Assembly (NCBI GenBank): GCA_964383905.1
Contig: CAYLJO010000322.1
Span: 1 to 5,594, forward strand
DNA: 5,594 bases
DNA from: CAYLJO01 sp964383905
GTDB lineage: Bacteria > Acidobacteriota > Blastocatellia > Pyrinomonadales > Pyrinomonadaceae
Reading direction: 5' to 3'
In this document: positions 1 through 5,411 of the stretch, one piece after another
How the letters are laid out: the number at the start of each line of letters is the position of its first letter
How positions within the stretch are numbered: position 1 is the first letter of the stretch
The notes under the pieces: model-generated
Databases searched by the model: none
What the model saw: the letters and a program-made list of their open reading frames with translations, nothing else
What the model was told of the DNA's origin: nothing
Program-made: the position numbers and the translations under genes

Positions 1-14
1 GTTGTACGATTATC

Positions 15-392
15 CTAGCCGCTACGAAGAGGAACTATCCGGCCAATGGTTTCGCGCAAGCCATCAATTTCTGGCTTGGCCACGTAGCCTTGCGCGCCAC
101 AGGCCACTGCCCATCGCTGATCTGATTCGTAAGCGCAGGCGGAATAGAAGATGATTGGTGTGTGCTGGTTGAACTGGCGGATCTGCCGGCACAGGTCTTT
201 GCCCGTCCCGTCAGGCAATGCCGTGTCGAGCAGATAGAGGTCAAAAGCCTCCTCATGCGCCAGCCGTAAGCCAGTGGCTAGATTGTCAGCGGTGGCGACT
301 TCATAGCCGATTCTCTCCAGAAACTTCTTGATGACGAAGCGCGTGTCCTCGTGGTCGTCCACGTAGAGGATGCGAGGTTTAGTTGTTGGCAC
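15..392 (-). CDS. Single-domain response regulator (CheY-like receiver)
   Basis: This 125-residue protein is a complete receiver domain with no output domain. It would accept a phosphoryl group from a histidine kinase in the cytoplasm and act through protein contacts. All signature residues are visible: the acidic pair D12/D13 in YVDDHED, the phospho-acceptor D56 in DLYLLDTALPDG, S84 in IIFYSA (the switch Ser/Thr), Y103, and K106 in the VAKP motif. The length matches a lone receiver (about 120 residues). The start is GTG at 390-392. Reading on the minus strand, GGAGAG lies six bases upstream of it, and an extended -10 promoter lies further upstream. The gene points out of the left edge and no kinase is visible, so its pathway is unknown. 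The family call is secure; the partner and output are not. Confidence 0.93.
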   Translation of the reverse strand: MPTTKPRILYVDDHEDTRFVIKKFLERIGYEVATADNLATGLRLAHEEAFDLYLLDTALPDGTGKDLCRQIRQFNQHTPIIFYSACAYESDQRWAVACGAQGYVAKPEIDGLRETIGRIVPLRSG

Positions 393-431
393 GATCGTCT
401 CTCCGCACAGAGAACGGGTGGGGGAGGGATG

Positions 432-440
432 ATTATACCA
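432..440 (-). promoter_or_regulatory. Extended -10 promoter element for the response regulator
   Basis: Read on the minus strand this is TGGTATAAT, a perfect -10 hexamer with the TGn extension typical of sigma-70-type promoters that need little -35 contact. No good -35 hexamer lies 16-18 bases upstream. Transcription would start near 425, giving a leader of about 33 bases that contains the GGAGAG ribosome binding site before the GTG start. This is a sequence match only. Confidence 0.5.
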
Positions 441-497
441 CAGCAGAGCCGCTAAGTTTTAGCAAGCATACCTTTATCAGGCACTTCCCTGCTCTGT

Positions 498-722
498 TTA
501 GTGGTAGAACCAGTATCGATTTTCAAACTTCACCGGTCGCAGGTGCCAGCCGGAATCATACTCTTTCCAGCCGCAGCGCTCGCACACCTTGAAAAAACGC
601 TGGGCAGTATCAGCCATCAGCAAAAACTGATCCTTGCACGGTTTGGCTTTTTTGGTGGGCTGGTCCATAGGTGAGGTATACGGTCGTAAATGGCTCTGCC
701 GGAGGTGCAAGGAGTTGGGCAT
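498..722 (-). CDS. Small cysteine-containing hypothetical protein
   Basis: This ORF encodes up to 74 residues of no family I recognise. The C-terminal half looks protein-like: a CERC pair (C47, C50) followed by GWKEYDSGWHLRPVK and an aromatic end, NRYWFYH. One CxxC pair plus an isolated C29 could be half of a zinc-binding knuckle. The N-terminal 18 residues are less convincing, and an internal ATG at 666-668 would give a 56-residue protein beginning MDQPTKKAK. Neither start has a clear ribosome binding site. It lies upstream of the response regulator on the same strand, separated from it by that gene's promoter, so it is unlikely to be co-transcribed. It may be an intact small gene or the tail of a decayed one. 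Confidence 0.4.
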   Translation of the reverse strand: MPNSLHLRQSHLRPYTSPMDQPTKKAKPCKDQFLLMADTAQRFFKVCERCGWKEYDSGWHLRPVKFENRYWFYH

Positions 723-764
723 GTACCAAGAGTGGCTGTGCTATTCATACTGATTCTACAGCAA

Positions 765-896
765 CTAATTATTGCTCAATTGACAGCGCGCCAACTCTTC
801 ATTCTGCCGCTCGAGGTCGTGCTTGTAGCGTCGCGCCATGCGCAGGAAGGAGTGGCGCTCGAGCGCGCGCTCCACGCAGAAGTTTAAGACGCCCAT
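765..896 (-). pseudogene. Remnant of a response-regulator or signalling protein (end of receiver plus coiled coil)
   Basis: The last 43 codons of a longer minus-strand frame read VERALERHSFLRMARRYKHD followed by LERQNEELARCQLSNN and a stop. This pattern of a final receiver helix (VxRALERxxxLR) running into an arginine- and glutamate-rich coiled coil (RRYxxDLERxNEEL) is typical of the junction after a receiver domain in response regulators and hybrid kinases. The phosphorylation site and the rest of the domain are absent. The upstream part of the frame (to about 959) is glycine-, serine- and proline-rich and unrelated. No ribosome binding site precedes the methionine at 894-896. I read it as a gene tail whose front has been lost; a chance coiled coil is the alternative. 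Confidence 0.42.
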
Positions 897-1079
897 ATCT
901 GACGAGTGAAGGGATTGAGGACCGGGGCTGGTACCTCCGCCACGGGAGCTGTTCGTCAAATACCTGCCCTGAGGGAGTGCGCGGCGCGCGGCGCGGGGCA
1001 GAGATTAGCTGGGGAAGCGGGGAGGGTAAGGAGAGATCATGGACATCCGCGACCGTGTCGTATTGGTATTCCTCACGCT

Positions 1080-1346
1080 AACGATTGCTGGCAAAGGTCG
1101 GGCACCCATGCGGTCATGCCAGAGAATCTCATTCAAACGGGCGCTGTCGGCCCGGTCCGCTTCGCTGAAATCCATCTCCAAAGAGGCCGCTGCACCGGCT
1201 GCCTGTGGCTGATTCATTTCACAGAGTAAGCCATTGTCTCGGTTGTGGTAGTCGGCTCGAAAGGGAGCATGATGACCGCTTCCCGTAAAGAGCGACGAGA
1301 TGACGGCCGCCTGCGCGTCGTTGTGATTCATGAGCGGCTGAGGGAG
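1080..1346 (-). pseudogene. C-terminal fragment of a phosphoesterase/alkaline-phosphatase-like protein
   Basis: This sits inside an open minus-strand frame (1005-1454). The recognisable part runs from LPQPLMNHNDAQAAVISSLF through FTGSGHHAPFRADYH and EMNQPQ to MDFSEADRADSARLNEILWH and DRMGARPLPAI. The order 'LPxxxNxxDAxAxxMxxxF', 'EMNxP', 'MDFSxxDxADxxxLNxILWH' followed by a glycine and a proline resembles, from memory, the extreme C-terminus of large exported phosphoesterases annotated as bifunctional YncE/alkaline phosphatase family proteins in Acidobacteriota. Those proteins are several hundred residues longer. The metal-binding catalytic domain is absent and the residues before about L37 look unrelated, so this is a remnant. 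Its upstream end abuts or overlaps an opposite-strand fragment, which marks a junction near 1332-1346. Confidence 0.5.
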
Positions 1347-1433
1347 GCGGTGGCGCGACTGGAGGCGAGTCATCCGCGTGTGACGCCGCTGATGAGGTAG
1401 GTGATCGACTCGCTCGCTTACCTGGGGATTTAA
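1332..1433 (+). pseudogene. DUF4404-like C-terminal fragment with an internal stop
   Basis: The plus-strand frame reads ERLREAVARLEASHPRVTPL, then MR, a TAG stop at 1398-1400, then VIDSLAYLGI and TAA at 1431-1433. A helix followed by 'HPxxTxxxxxxxDxLxxMGI-stop' is the typical ending of the small DUF4404 family, so the residues on both sides of the TAG belong together and a CAG-to-TAG change would explain the break. Codons upstream of 1332 are the antisense of the phosphoesterase fragment and do not look like the DUF4404 N-terminus, although the frame is open back to an ATG at 1269. I infer a truncated gene that also carries a nonsense mutation. Confidence 0.42.
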
Positions 1434-1477
1434 TCCGTAGCGCACGGCGGCCATTAAGCCGCGTGCAGCTTCAGTAG

Positions 1478-1606
1478 ATGGTTATCATCCCCAGGCTCAT
1501 CACCCATTGGCCTCATATCTTAACGAGGTCGGACAAGCTCCTCGCGCGGAGGCTGCTGCTTATCGTGATTGCTGGCGTTCTGATTTTGCCGGTGATCAGG
1601 GGATGA
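1478..1606 (+). CDS. Possible 42-residue single-pass membrane peptide (doubtful)
   Basis: A short frame from ATG at 1478 encodes 42 residues. The second half, LLARRLLLIVIAGVLILPVI, has two arginines followed by about 15 hydrophobic residues and would form one membrane helix. I do not recognise a family. There is no convincing ribosome binding site (the upstream bases are GCTTCAGTAG). It lies in a decayed tract and its stop is a few bases before a copy of the intergenic repeat. It could be a chance ORF or the remnant of a membrane protein. Confidence 0.15.
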   Translation: MVIIPRLITHWPHILTRSDKLLARRLLLIVIAGVLILPVIRG

Positions 1607-1609
1607 CCG

Positions 1610-1783
1610 TCACCACTGAGGCACAGAGGGCACAGAGAAAACAGGTGACACCCAATTGAAAGCTGCGATAGCGACCAGCCTTTCTACCTGCTCAGAGCAA
1701 TGATACTCTTTGCCACGCTTGGTTGCGATTAGGCCAAGTTCTATTTCTAAGATAACTTTCCTGGCCAATTTCGTGCGTTTCAA
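1610..1783 (-). CDS. Possible small ORF (57 aa, TTG start) ending inside an intergenic repeat
   Basis: Starting at TTG (1781-1783, minus strand) this frame encodes 57 residues. Most of it is plausible soluble protein: LKRTKLARKVILEIELGLIA, TKRGKEYHCSEQVERLVAI, then AAFNW. No family is recognised. An AAGGGA ribosome-binding-like sequence lies five bases before the TTG. The last dozen or so codons (VFSVPSVPQW and stop) are encoded by the CACAGAGG-type repeat at 1611-1643, so the original 3' end is probably missing. It is divergent from the rhamnosidase, with 35 bases between the two starts. It may be a truncated gene rather than a working one. Confidence 0.28.
   Translation of the reverse strand: MKRTKLARKVILEIELGLIATKRGKEYHCSEQVERLVAIAAFNWVSPVFSVPSVPQW
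1611..1643 (+). repeat. Degenerate CACAGAGG-type intergenic repeat, copy 1
   Basis: The core is CACCACTGAGGCACAGAGGG followed by CACAGAGAAAACA. It shares the layout 'CACCnC-(A)GAGG-CACAGAGG-(n)CACAGAG-GAAAA' with copies at 4265-4302 and 4668-4698. It is internally repetitive (GGCACAGA twice) and is the best preserved of the two plus-oriented copies. Read on the minus strand it gives an in-frame TGA that ends the small ORF at 1610-1783. I recall similar elements scattered between genes in Acidobacteriota. Confidence 0.6.
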
Positions 1784-1818
1784 TTTAGTCCCTTAATGTC
1801 CGGAGACAGTAAACGGTC

Positions 1819-4245
1819 GTGCGTCAAAGGTTTCTGCAAAACTTCTTGGGATTGATGCTGCGGTTTCTGGTTAACTGGTGTGCGGTAGTCTTTGTCGCCG
1901 CCGCTTCCTCGGCTGATACCAATCCGCGGTTGCTCAATAAACAATGGAGCGCCAGGTGGATCGCAGTACCCAACACCTCGCGGTCTGAATACGGCGTCTA
2001 TCACTTTCGACGGGTATTCGAGCTGCCTGCAAAGCCACCCTCATTCGTCATCCATGTGACGGGTGACAACCGTTATCAGCTTTACGTTAACGGCGAGCGT
2101 GTGGTGTGGGGACCGGCGCGTGGCGACTTATCTCACTGGCGCTACGAGACAATTGATATCGCCCGTTCCCTCAAACCCGGTAAAAATGTGCTCGCTGCGA
2201 CGGTCTGGAACTTTGCGCAAGATGCGCCGGAAGCCCAGCTCACCCGTCAGACCGGTTTTCTGTTGCAAGGCGATACGGATTCTGAGCGGGTGGTTGATAG
2301 CAGCGCACTCTGGAAATGTATGCGGGATGAAGCTTATCGCCCGCTGCCCGTCACCAAAGAAGAGATTCCAGACTACTATGTGGCCGGGCCCGGCGAGCGA
2401 CTGACTGCCCCGCTTTATCCGTGGGGCTGGGAGCGGCTTGATTTTGACGATTCAAGCTGGCAGCCTGCCGAGGCCGGCGAACACGGCATGCCCCGCGATG
2501 CGTGGGACAATCAGAGCCGCAGTCCGTGGGAGCTTGCTTCAAATCCCCGGATGCTTGTGCCGCGCTCCATCCCGCTGATGGAAGAGAGGCCGGCGCGGCT
2601 GGCGAGTGTTCGACGCTCAAGCGGCGTAACTGTCCCGCCGCCCTTCCCAGGACAACCCGCCGCTTTTCAGATCTCACCGCACACGAGGGCGAAACTGCTG
2701 TTGGATCAGTCGCACCTCGTCACGGCTTACCCTGAGCTTATCACCAGCGGTGGTAAGGGCGCTGCGGTCTCTTTGCGCTACGCCGAGGCCCTATGGATTC
2801 CCGGCAAGCATGCGAAGGGCAACCGGAACGAGGTCGAGGGCAAGGAGTTCCGGGGCAATCAAGATGTTTTTCTTCCTGACGGCGGCCACAAGCGGCTATT
2901 CCGGCCACTCTGGTGGCGCACCTATCGCTACCTTGAATTGAGTATTGAGACCATGGATGAACCGTTACGGCTCGAGGACTTGCGCGCTGTTTACACCGGC
3001 TACCCATTCATCCGCCGGGCGCGCTTCGAGGCCGGCTCATCCGAGCTGGAAAAAATCCTGGACGTTGGGTGGCGGACGGCGCGTTTGTGCGCTCACGAAA
3101 CTTATATGGACTGCCCGTATTACGAGCAGTTGCAATACGCGGGCGATACCCGCGTGCAAGCGCTGGTCTCACTTTACATGACCGGTGATGGAAGATTGAT
3201 GCGCAATGCCGTCGAGCTTCTCAACGATTCGCGCACCTCTGAAGGCGCAACCTACAGCCGCGCGCCTTCACGAACGCCGCAATACATCCCGCCGTTCTCC
3301 CTCTGGTGGGTCGGGATGGTTCATGACTACTGGGTGTACATCGACGATCCGGCTTTCGTGCGCCAGATGTTACCGGGCGTGCGCGCCGTGTTGTCTTTCT
3401 TCGGCCCTCGACAAAAGCCGGATGGCTCGCTCGGCCCGGTCCCCTGGTGGAACTTTGTCGATTGGACGAAGGAGTGGCGGGGCGGTGTTCCGCCGGCGGA
3501 AGCGGACGGATCGTCCGCGCCGCTCGATCTGCAACTGGTGCTGGCTTACGGCTGGGCGGCGGAGATGGAGGCGGCGCTCGGCTCCACAGCACTGGCTGCG
3601 GAATACCATCGGGCCGAAACCCGATTGCGCGCCACCGTCAGAAATCTTTACTGGGATTCGGCGCGACAGCTATTTGCCGACACCCCGCGCAAAGCGGAAT
3701 TTTCGCAACACACAAATGCTCTGGCCATTCTGGCTGAGGCTGTTAAGGGCGAAGAAGCGGGCGCGCTCATGAGACGTATCCTGGAAGACGCTTCACTGGT
3801 CCAATGCTCAATCTACTTTCGCCATTACTTACACTCGGCGTTGAACAAAGCGGGGGAAGGCGATCTTTATCTGGACTTGCTTGGGCCGTGGAGGGCGATG
3901 CTCGACCAGGGCTTAACCACCTGGTCGGAAATTGCCGACCCGACGACGCGCTCTGATTGCCACGCCTGGGGCGCCAGCCCGAACTATGAATTGCTCCGAA
4001 CCGTATTGGGTATTGACTCGTCGGCCCCTGGATTTCAGCGGGTAAGTATCAGGCCTTTCCCGGGCAAGCTGACGCACGTCTCCGGCACGCTCCCACACCC
4101 GAAAGGGGAGGTTAAGGTGAGTCTATCGCGGGTCAACGGAAAGCTGGCCGTAGAAGTCAGCTTACCGGAAGGAGTGACGGGCGAGTTTATTTATCGCGGG
4201 GCGCATCGTCATCTCCAGTCCGGCAAGTCGAAGTTCGTGGTGTAA
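1819..4245 (+). CDS. Secreted GH78-type alpha-L-rhamnosidase
   Basis: This 808-residue exported glycoside hydrolase is predicted to remove terminal alpha-L-rhamnose from plant glycans or glycosides by inversion. A signal peptide is visible (hydrophobic LRFLVNWCAVVFVAAASSA, likely cut after A32). Next come an N-terminal beta-sandwich (about 45-160; SARWIAVP, YQLYVNGERVVWGPARGD), a second beta region (about 160-400; FDDSSWQPA), the (alpha/alpha)6-barrel (about 405-730) and a C-terminal beta-sandwich (about 733-808). In the barrel, ETYMDCPYYEQLQYAGDTR (E427-R445) corresponds to the GH78 'DCPxRxERxGWxGD' segment, so E436 is the candidate general acid. GLTTWSE (E704) with DCHAWGASP (713-721) matches the region of the general base. 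The length is normal for the family. Two starts are possible: GTG at 1819 has GGAG 13 bases upstream (long spacing), while ATG at 1855 gives a shorter, more typical signal peptide but a weak ribosome binding site. No transporter or regulator gene adjoins it. The substrate is inferred from family only. Confidence 0.9.
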   Translation: MRQRFLQNFLGLMLRFLVNWCAVVFVAAASSADTNPRLLNKQWSARWIAVPNTSRSEYGVYHFRRVFELPAKPPSFVIHVTGDNRYQLYVNGERVVWGPARGDLSHWRYETIDIARSLKPGKNVLAATVWNFAQDAPEAQLTRQTGFLLQGDTDSERVVDSSALWKCMRDEAYRPLPVTKEEIPDYYVAGPGERLTAPLYPWGWERLDFDDSSWQPAEAGEHGMPRDAWDNQSRSPWELASNPRMLVPRSIPLMEERPARLASVRRSSGVTVPPPFPGQPAAFQISPHTRAKLLLDQSHLVTAYPELITSGGKGAAVSLRYAEALWIPGKHAKGNRNEVEGKEFRGNQDVFLPDGGHKRLFRPLWWRTYRYLELSIETMDEPLRLEDLRAVYTGYPFIRRARFEAGSSELEKILDVGWRTARLCAHETYMDCPYYEQLQYAGDTRVQALVSLYMTGDGRLMRNAVELLNDSRTSEGATYSRAPSRTPQYIPPFSLWWVGMVHDYWVYIDDPAFVRQMLPGVRAVLSFFGPRQKPDGSLGPVPWWNFVDWTKEWRGGVPPAEADGSSAPLDLQLVLAYGWAAEMEAALGSTALAAEYHRAETRLRATVRNLYWDSARQLFADTPRKAEFSQHTNALAILAEAVKGEEAGALMRRILEDASLVQCSIYFRHYLHSALNKAGEGDLYLDLLGPWRAMLDQGLTTWSEIADPTTRSDCHAWGASPNYELLRTVLGIDSSAPGFQRVSIRPFPGKLTHVSGTLPHPKGEVKVSLSRVNGKLAVEVSLPEGVTGEFIYRGAHRHLQSGKSKFVV

Positions 4246-4264
4246 TATCGATTCGCAGGCAGTT

Positions 4265-4302
4265 CACCGCAGGGGAGCAAAGAAGTGCGCGGAGGAAAAA
4301 AG
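4265..4302 (+). repeat. Degenerate CACAGAGG-type intergenic repeat, copy 2
   Basis: The sequence CACCGCAGGGGAGCAAAGAA followed by GTGCGCGGAGGAAAAAAG aligns with copy 1 (1611-1643) and with the inverted copy at 4668-4698. It keeps the CACCGC start and the GAGGAAAA end and is diverged in between. It begins 20 bases after the rhamnosidase stop codon. On the minus strand it supplies the last 12 codons and the TGA of the ankyrin fragment. Confidence 0.5.
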
Positions 4303-4316
4303 CTTGTAAGGAAAGG

Positions 4317-4351
4317 ATTTGAGATTTGAGAGCTCAGATCTAAGAACTGAA
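4317..4351 (+). repeat. Degenerate heptanucleotide tandem repeat
   Basis: Five consecutive seven-base units can be read: ATTTGAG, ATTTGAG, AGCTCAG, ATCTAAG and AACTGAA. The first two are identical and the rest keep A at position 1 and A at position 6. It lies directly beside the repeat copy at 4265-4302, and its far end coincides with the point where ankyrin similarity stops. Confidence 0.5.
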
Positions 4352-4667
4352 GAGTGTAAATTCTCACCATATTCAAACCGCGCATTGACTAACGATGGGT
4401 TTTGCTCTATCAACTTGCGAGCCGTCTCCCCGTCGCCCCTATAGAGGGCCTTGAAGAGGTTATCTCCTGCCAACTGAGGAGCGGCTGCCGGCCTCGGCGG
4501 TTGGGGCCTCCGTGCCTGATGAGCGCCCGCCTCTTGGAAGGCTGCTGGGATCGATGCGAGCAGTATATGCCATCGCATCCGATTACCCTCTCTCCCATCT
4601 AACGAGTTGCACGTTGATTAACTATAGCCCTTTACCTCGACCGCTCACAAACTTCTTTCATCCCTCC

Positions 4668-4698
4668 GTTTTCCTCTGTGCTCCTCTGTGCTACAAAC
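4668..4698 (-). repeat. Degenerate CACAGAGG-type intergenic repeat, copy 3 (inverted)
   Basis: Read on the minus strand it gives GTAGCACAGAGGAGCACAGA followed by GGAAAACG, the same CACAGAGG-(n)CACAGAG-GAAAA core as the two plus-strand copies. It has lost the CACCNC/GGTGA end. With copy 2 it forms an inverted pair that encloses the truncated ankyrin gene (about 365 bases between them). Confidence 0.55.
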
Positions 4699-4774
4699 TT
4701 GTTGATGAGTAAACCGAGATGTGGTCGAGTCCGTGCGCCAAACTGGAGTGCTCATGATTGCCGCCACGCCGTAA

Positions 4775-4846
4775 TTCAAGCACTGGTCGCCGATCCTGTT
4801 CTATTCCGGGGCGTCCTCCGACAGCACGGATGATGAGACGGCCTAA
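4775..4846 (+). pseudogene. Fragment of a receiver domain (response regulator remnant)
   Basis: A 23-codon frame reads FKHWSPILFYSGASSDSTDD then ETA and TAA. It matches the central strand of the response regulator at 15-392, where the equivalent residues are FNQHTPIIFYSACAYESD: same F, [T/S]PI[I/L]FYS, then a small residue and an acidic turn. The serine equals the conserved switch Ser/Thr. An in-frame TAA lies immediately before the first codon, and neither the phospho-acceptor nor the lysine region is found nearby. It is a small remnant of a protein of the same subfamily, possibly a decayed paralogue. The match is short, so chance cannot be excluded. Confidence 0.4.
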
Positions 4847-4847
4847 C

Positions 4848-4927
4848 TGTTAATTAGCCTTGTGCAATGAAACGTAGATAAATATTGGAATTGTGTAATT
4901 GAAGACTGTGCAAATTAAAATTGAAAG
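4848..4927. other. AT-rich leader before the NTR-like gene
   Basis: Only 23 of these 80 bases are G or C, well below the rest of the window. It immediately precedes the 4934 start and may hold its promoter, but I cannot choose a -35/-10 pair with confidence and see no strong ribosome binding site. It also marks where similarity of the downstream protein to its family begins, so it may be joined from elsewhere. Confidence 0.35.
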
Positions 4928-4933
4928 CCCGAG

Positions 4934-5371
4934 GTGCATGAGGCGTTGGATTACGCCAGCAATGTATTCCTCGGTGAGGTGATTGATATTGTTGAGCCGC
5001 CGACATCTGCCGAAACAGCGCCACTCCCGGGCCGATTCTTTACCCTCAAATTCAAAGTAGTAAGATCATGGAAAGGCGTCGCTTTCGGCTCCCGGGAAAT
5101 TAGTGTGCTGTCAGCTCAAGGCCGATACGGCTGTTTCGCTTACCCGCCGGTCCGAAAAGGTGAGAGGTATCTGGTCTATGCCGATCCGGCCTCTGGCGGA
5201 AAGGACTGGAGCATCATTACGAACTGTAATCGCACGACTGTGGTTGGGATAGGGATTGCGCCCTTGAAGTTGGCGAACCTGGGCGCCATCGACCCTTACT
5301 TAGAGATGAAGCAGCTGGATGCGATCACGAGGCGGACGTTTAAGTTCGACGGCAACCACTTTCGCAACTGA
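4934..5371 (+). CDS. NTR/TIMP-like OB-fold protein lacking its usual export signal
   Basis: The 145-residue product resembles the small netrin-like/TIMP-like proteins common in soil bacteria. It shows ALDYASNVFLGEVIDIVEPP (matching 'AxxxADxVFxGxVxxV'), RFFTLKFKVVRSWKG (residues 34-48, W46), C67 in GRYGCFAYPP, KGERYLVYADP (75-85) and C98 in IITNCNRTT. C67 and C98 would form the conserved disulfide. Such proteins normally begin with a signal peptide and a CxC motif, and both are missing here: the frame is closed by TGA at 4922-4924 and the first codon is GTG at 4934. Roughly 25-30 N-terminal residues therefore appear to be lost, or the protein is cytoplasmic. No clear ribosome binding site is present. 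The molecular function of the bacterial family is not settled. An attC-like repeat follows 40 bases after the stop. Confidence 0.6.
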   Translation: MHEALDYASNVFLGEVIDIVEPPTSAETAPLPGRFFTLKFKVVRSWKGVAFGSREISVLSAQGRYGCFAYPPVRKGERYLVYADPASGGKDWSIITNCNRTTVVGIGIAPLKLANLGAIDPYLEMKQLDAITRRTFKFDGNHFRN

Positions 5372-5411
5372 AGGGGCGGCTGAAAGGTTCGGGGGAAGTG
5401 GCTCGCGGCGC

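Larger units (their letters stand above)
4264..4578 (-). pseudogene. Truncated ankyrin-repeat protein fused to intergenic repeat sequence
   Basis: The 104-codon frame begins at ATG (4576-4578) with a strong ribosome binding site, GGGAGAGAGGG, seven bases upstream, so the start is believable. Residues 1-16 include a short hydrophobic stretch (ILLASIPAAF) that could be a weak export signal, followed by a proline/alanine-rich linker (20-36). Residues 38-75 (AGDNLFKALYRGDGETARKL, IEQNPSLVNARFEYGENLH) match the first helix-turn-helix of an ankyrin array, the 'LFxAxxxGDxxxxxxLLxxxPxLVNAR' pattern. From about residue 76 the protein is encoded by the heptanucleotide repeat (4317-4351) and the CACAGAGG-type repeat (4265-4302), and it stops at a repeat-borne TGA. 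Ankyrin proteins normally have several repeats, so the gene has lost its 3' part. Confidence 0.6.

Noticed and set aside
978..999. Short run of alternating GCG/CGC bases resembling a structured or slippage-prone tract.
   Set aside because: It is a brief GC-rich patch without a clear stem-plus-T-run or regular repeat unit.
671..1081. Plus-strand frame of 136 codons across the left decayed tract, and another at 906-1229.
   Set aside because: Low-complexity Arg/Gly/Ala/Ser composition with no recognisable motif. They lie opposite the remnants, which have real family patterns.
1680..1818. Search for a promoter of the rhamnosidase (TAAGAT near 1748 with TTGCGA near 1723).
   Set aside because: The spacer is 19 bases and both hexamers are poor, so I cannot support a promoter call.
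2351..3007. Minus-strand frames of about 90-110 codons within the rhamnosidase.
   Set aside because: They are antisense shadows of the GH78 gene with biased composition and no conserved motifs.
3206..3772. Long plus-strand frame of 188 codons inside the rhamnosidase gene, with several antisense frames beside it.
   Set aside because: It is very rich in Arg, Ser and Pro without domain motifs. It is an alternative frame of a well-supported GH78 gene.
4246..4264. Possible terminator after the rhamnosidase stop.
   Set aside because: No GC-rich hairpin followed by a T-run is present before the repeat begins.
4841..4951. Possible second attC-like site upstream of the NTR-like gene: GCCTAAC (4841-4847) and GTTGGAT (4945-4951) both fit the core consensus, and GCCTTGTGCA can pair with TGCATGAGGC with two G-T wobbles.
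   Set aside because: The inner stem directly adjoins GTTGGAT on one side but is nine bases from GCCTAAC on the other, and the right arm overlaps the start of the coding region. The pairing is probably chance.
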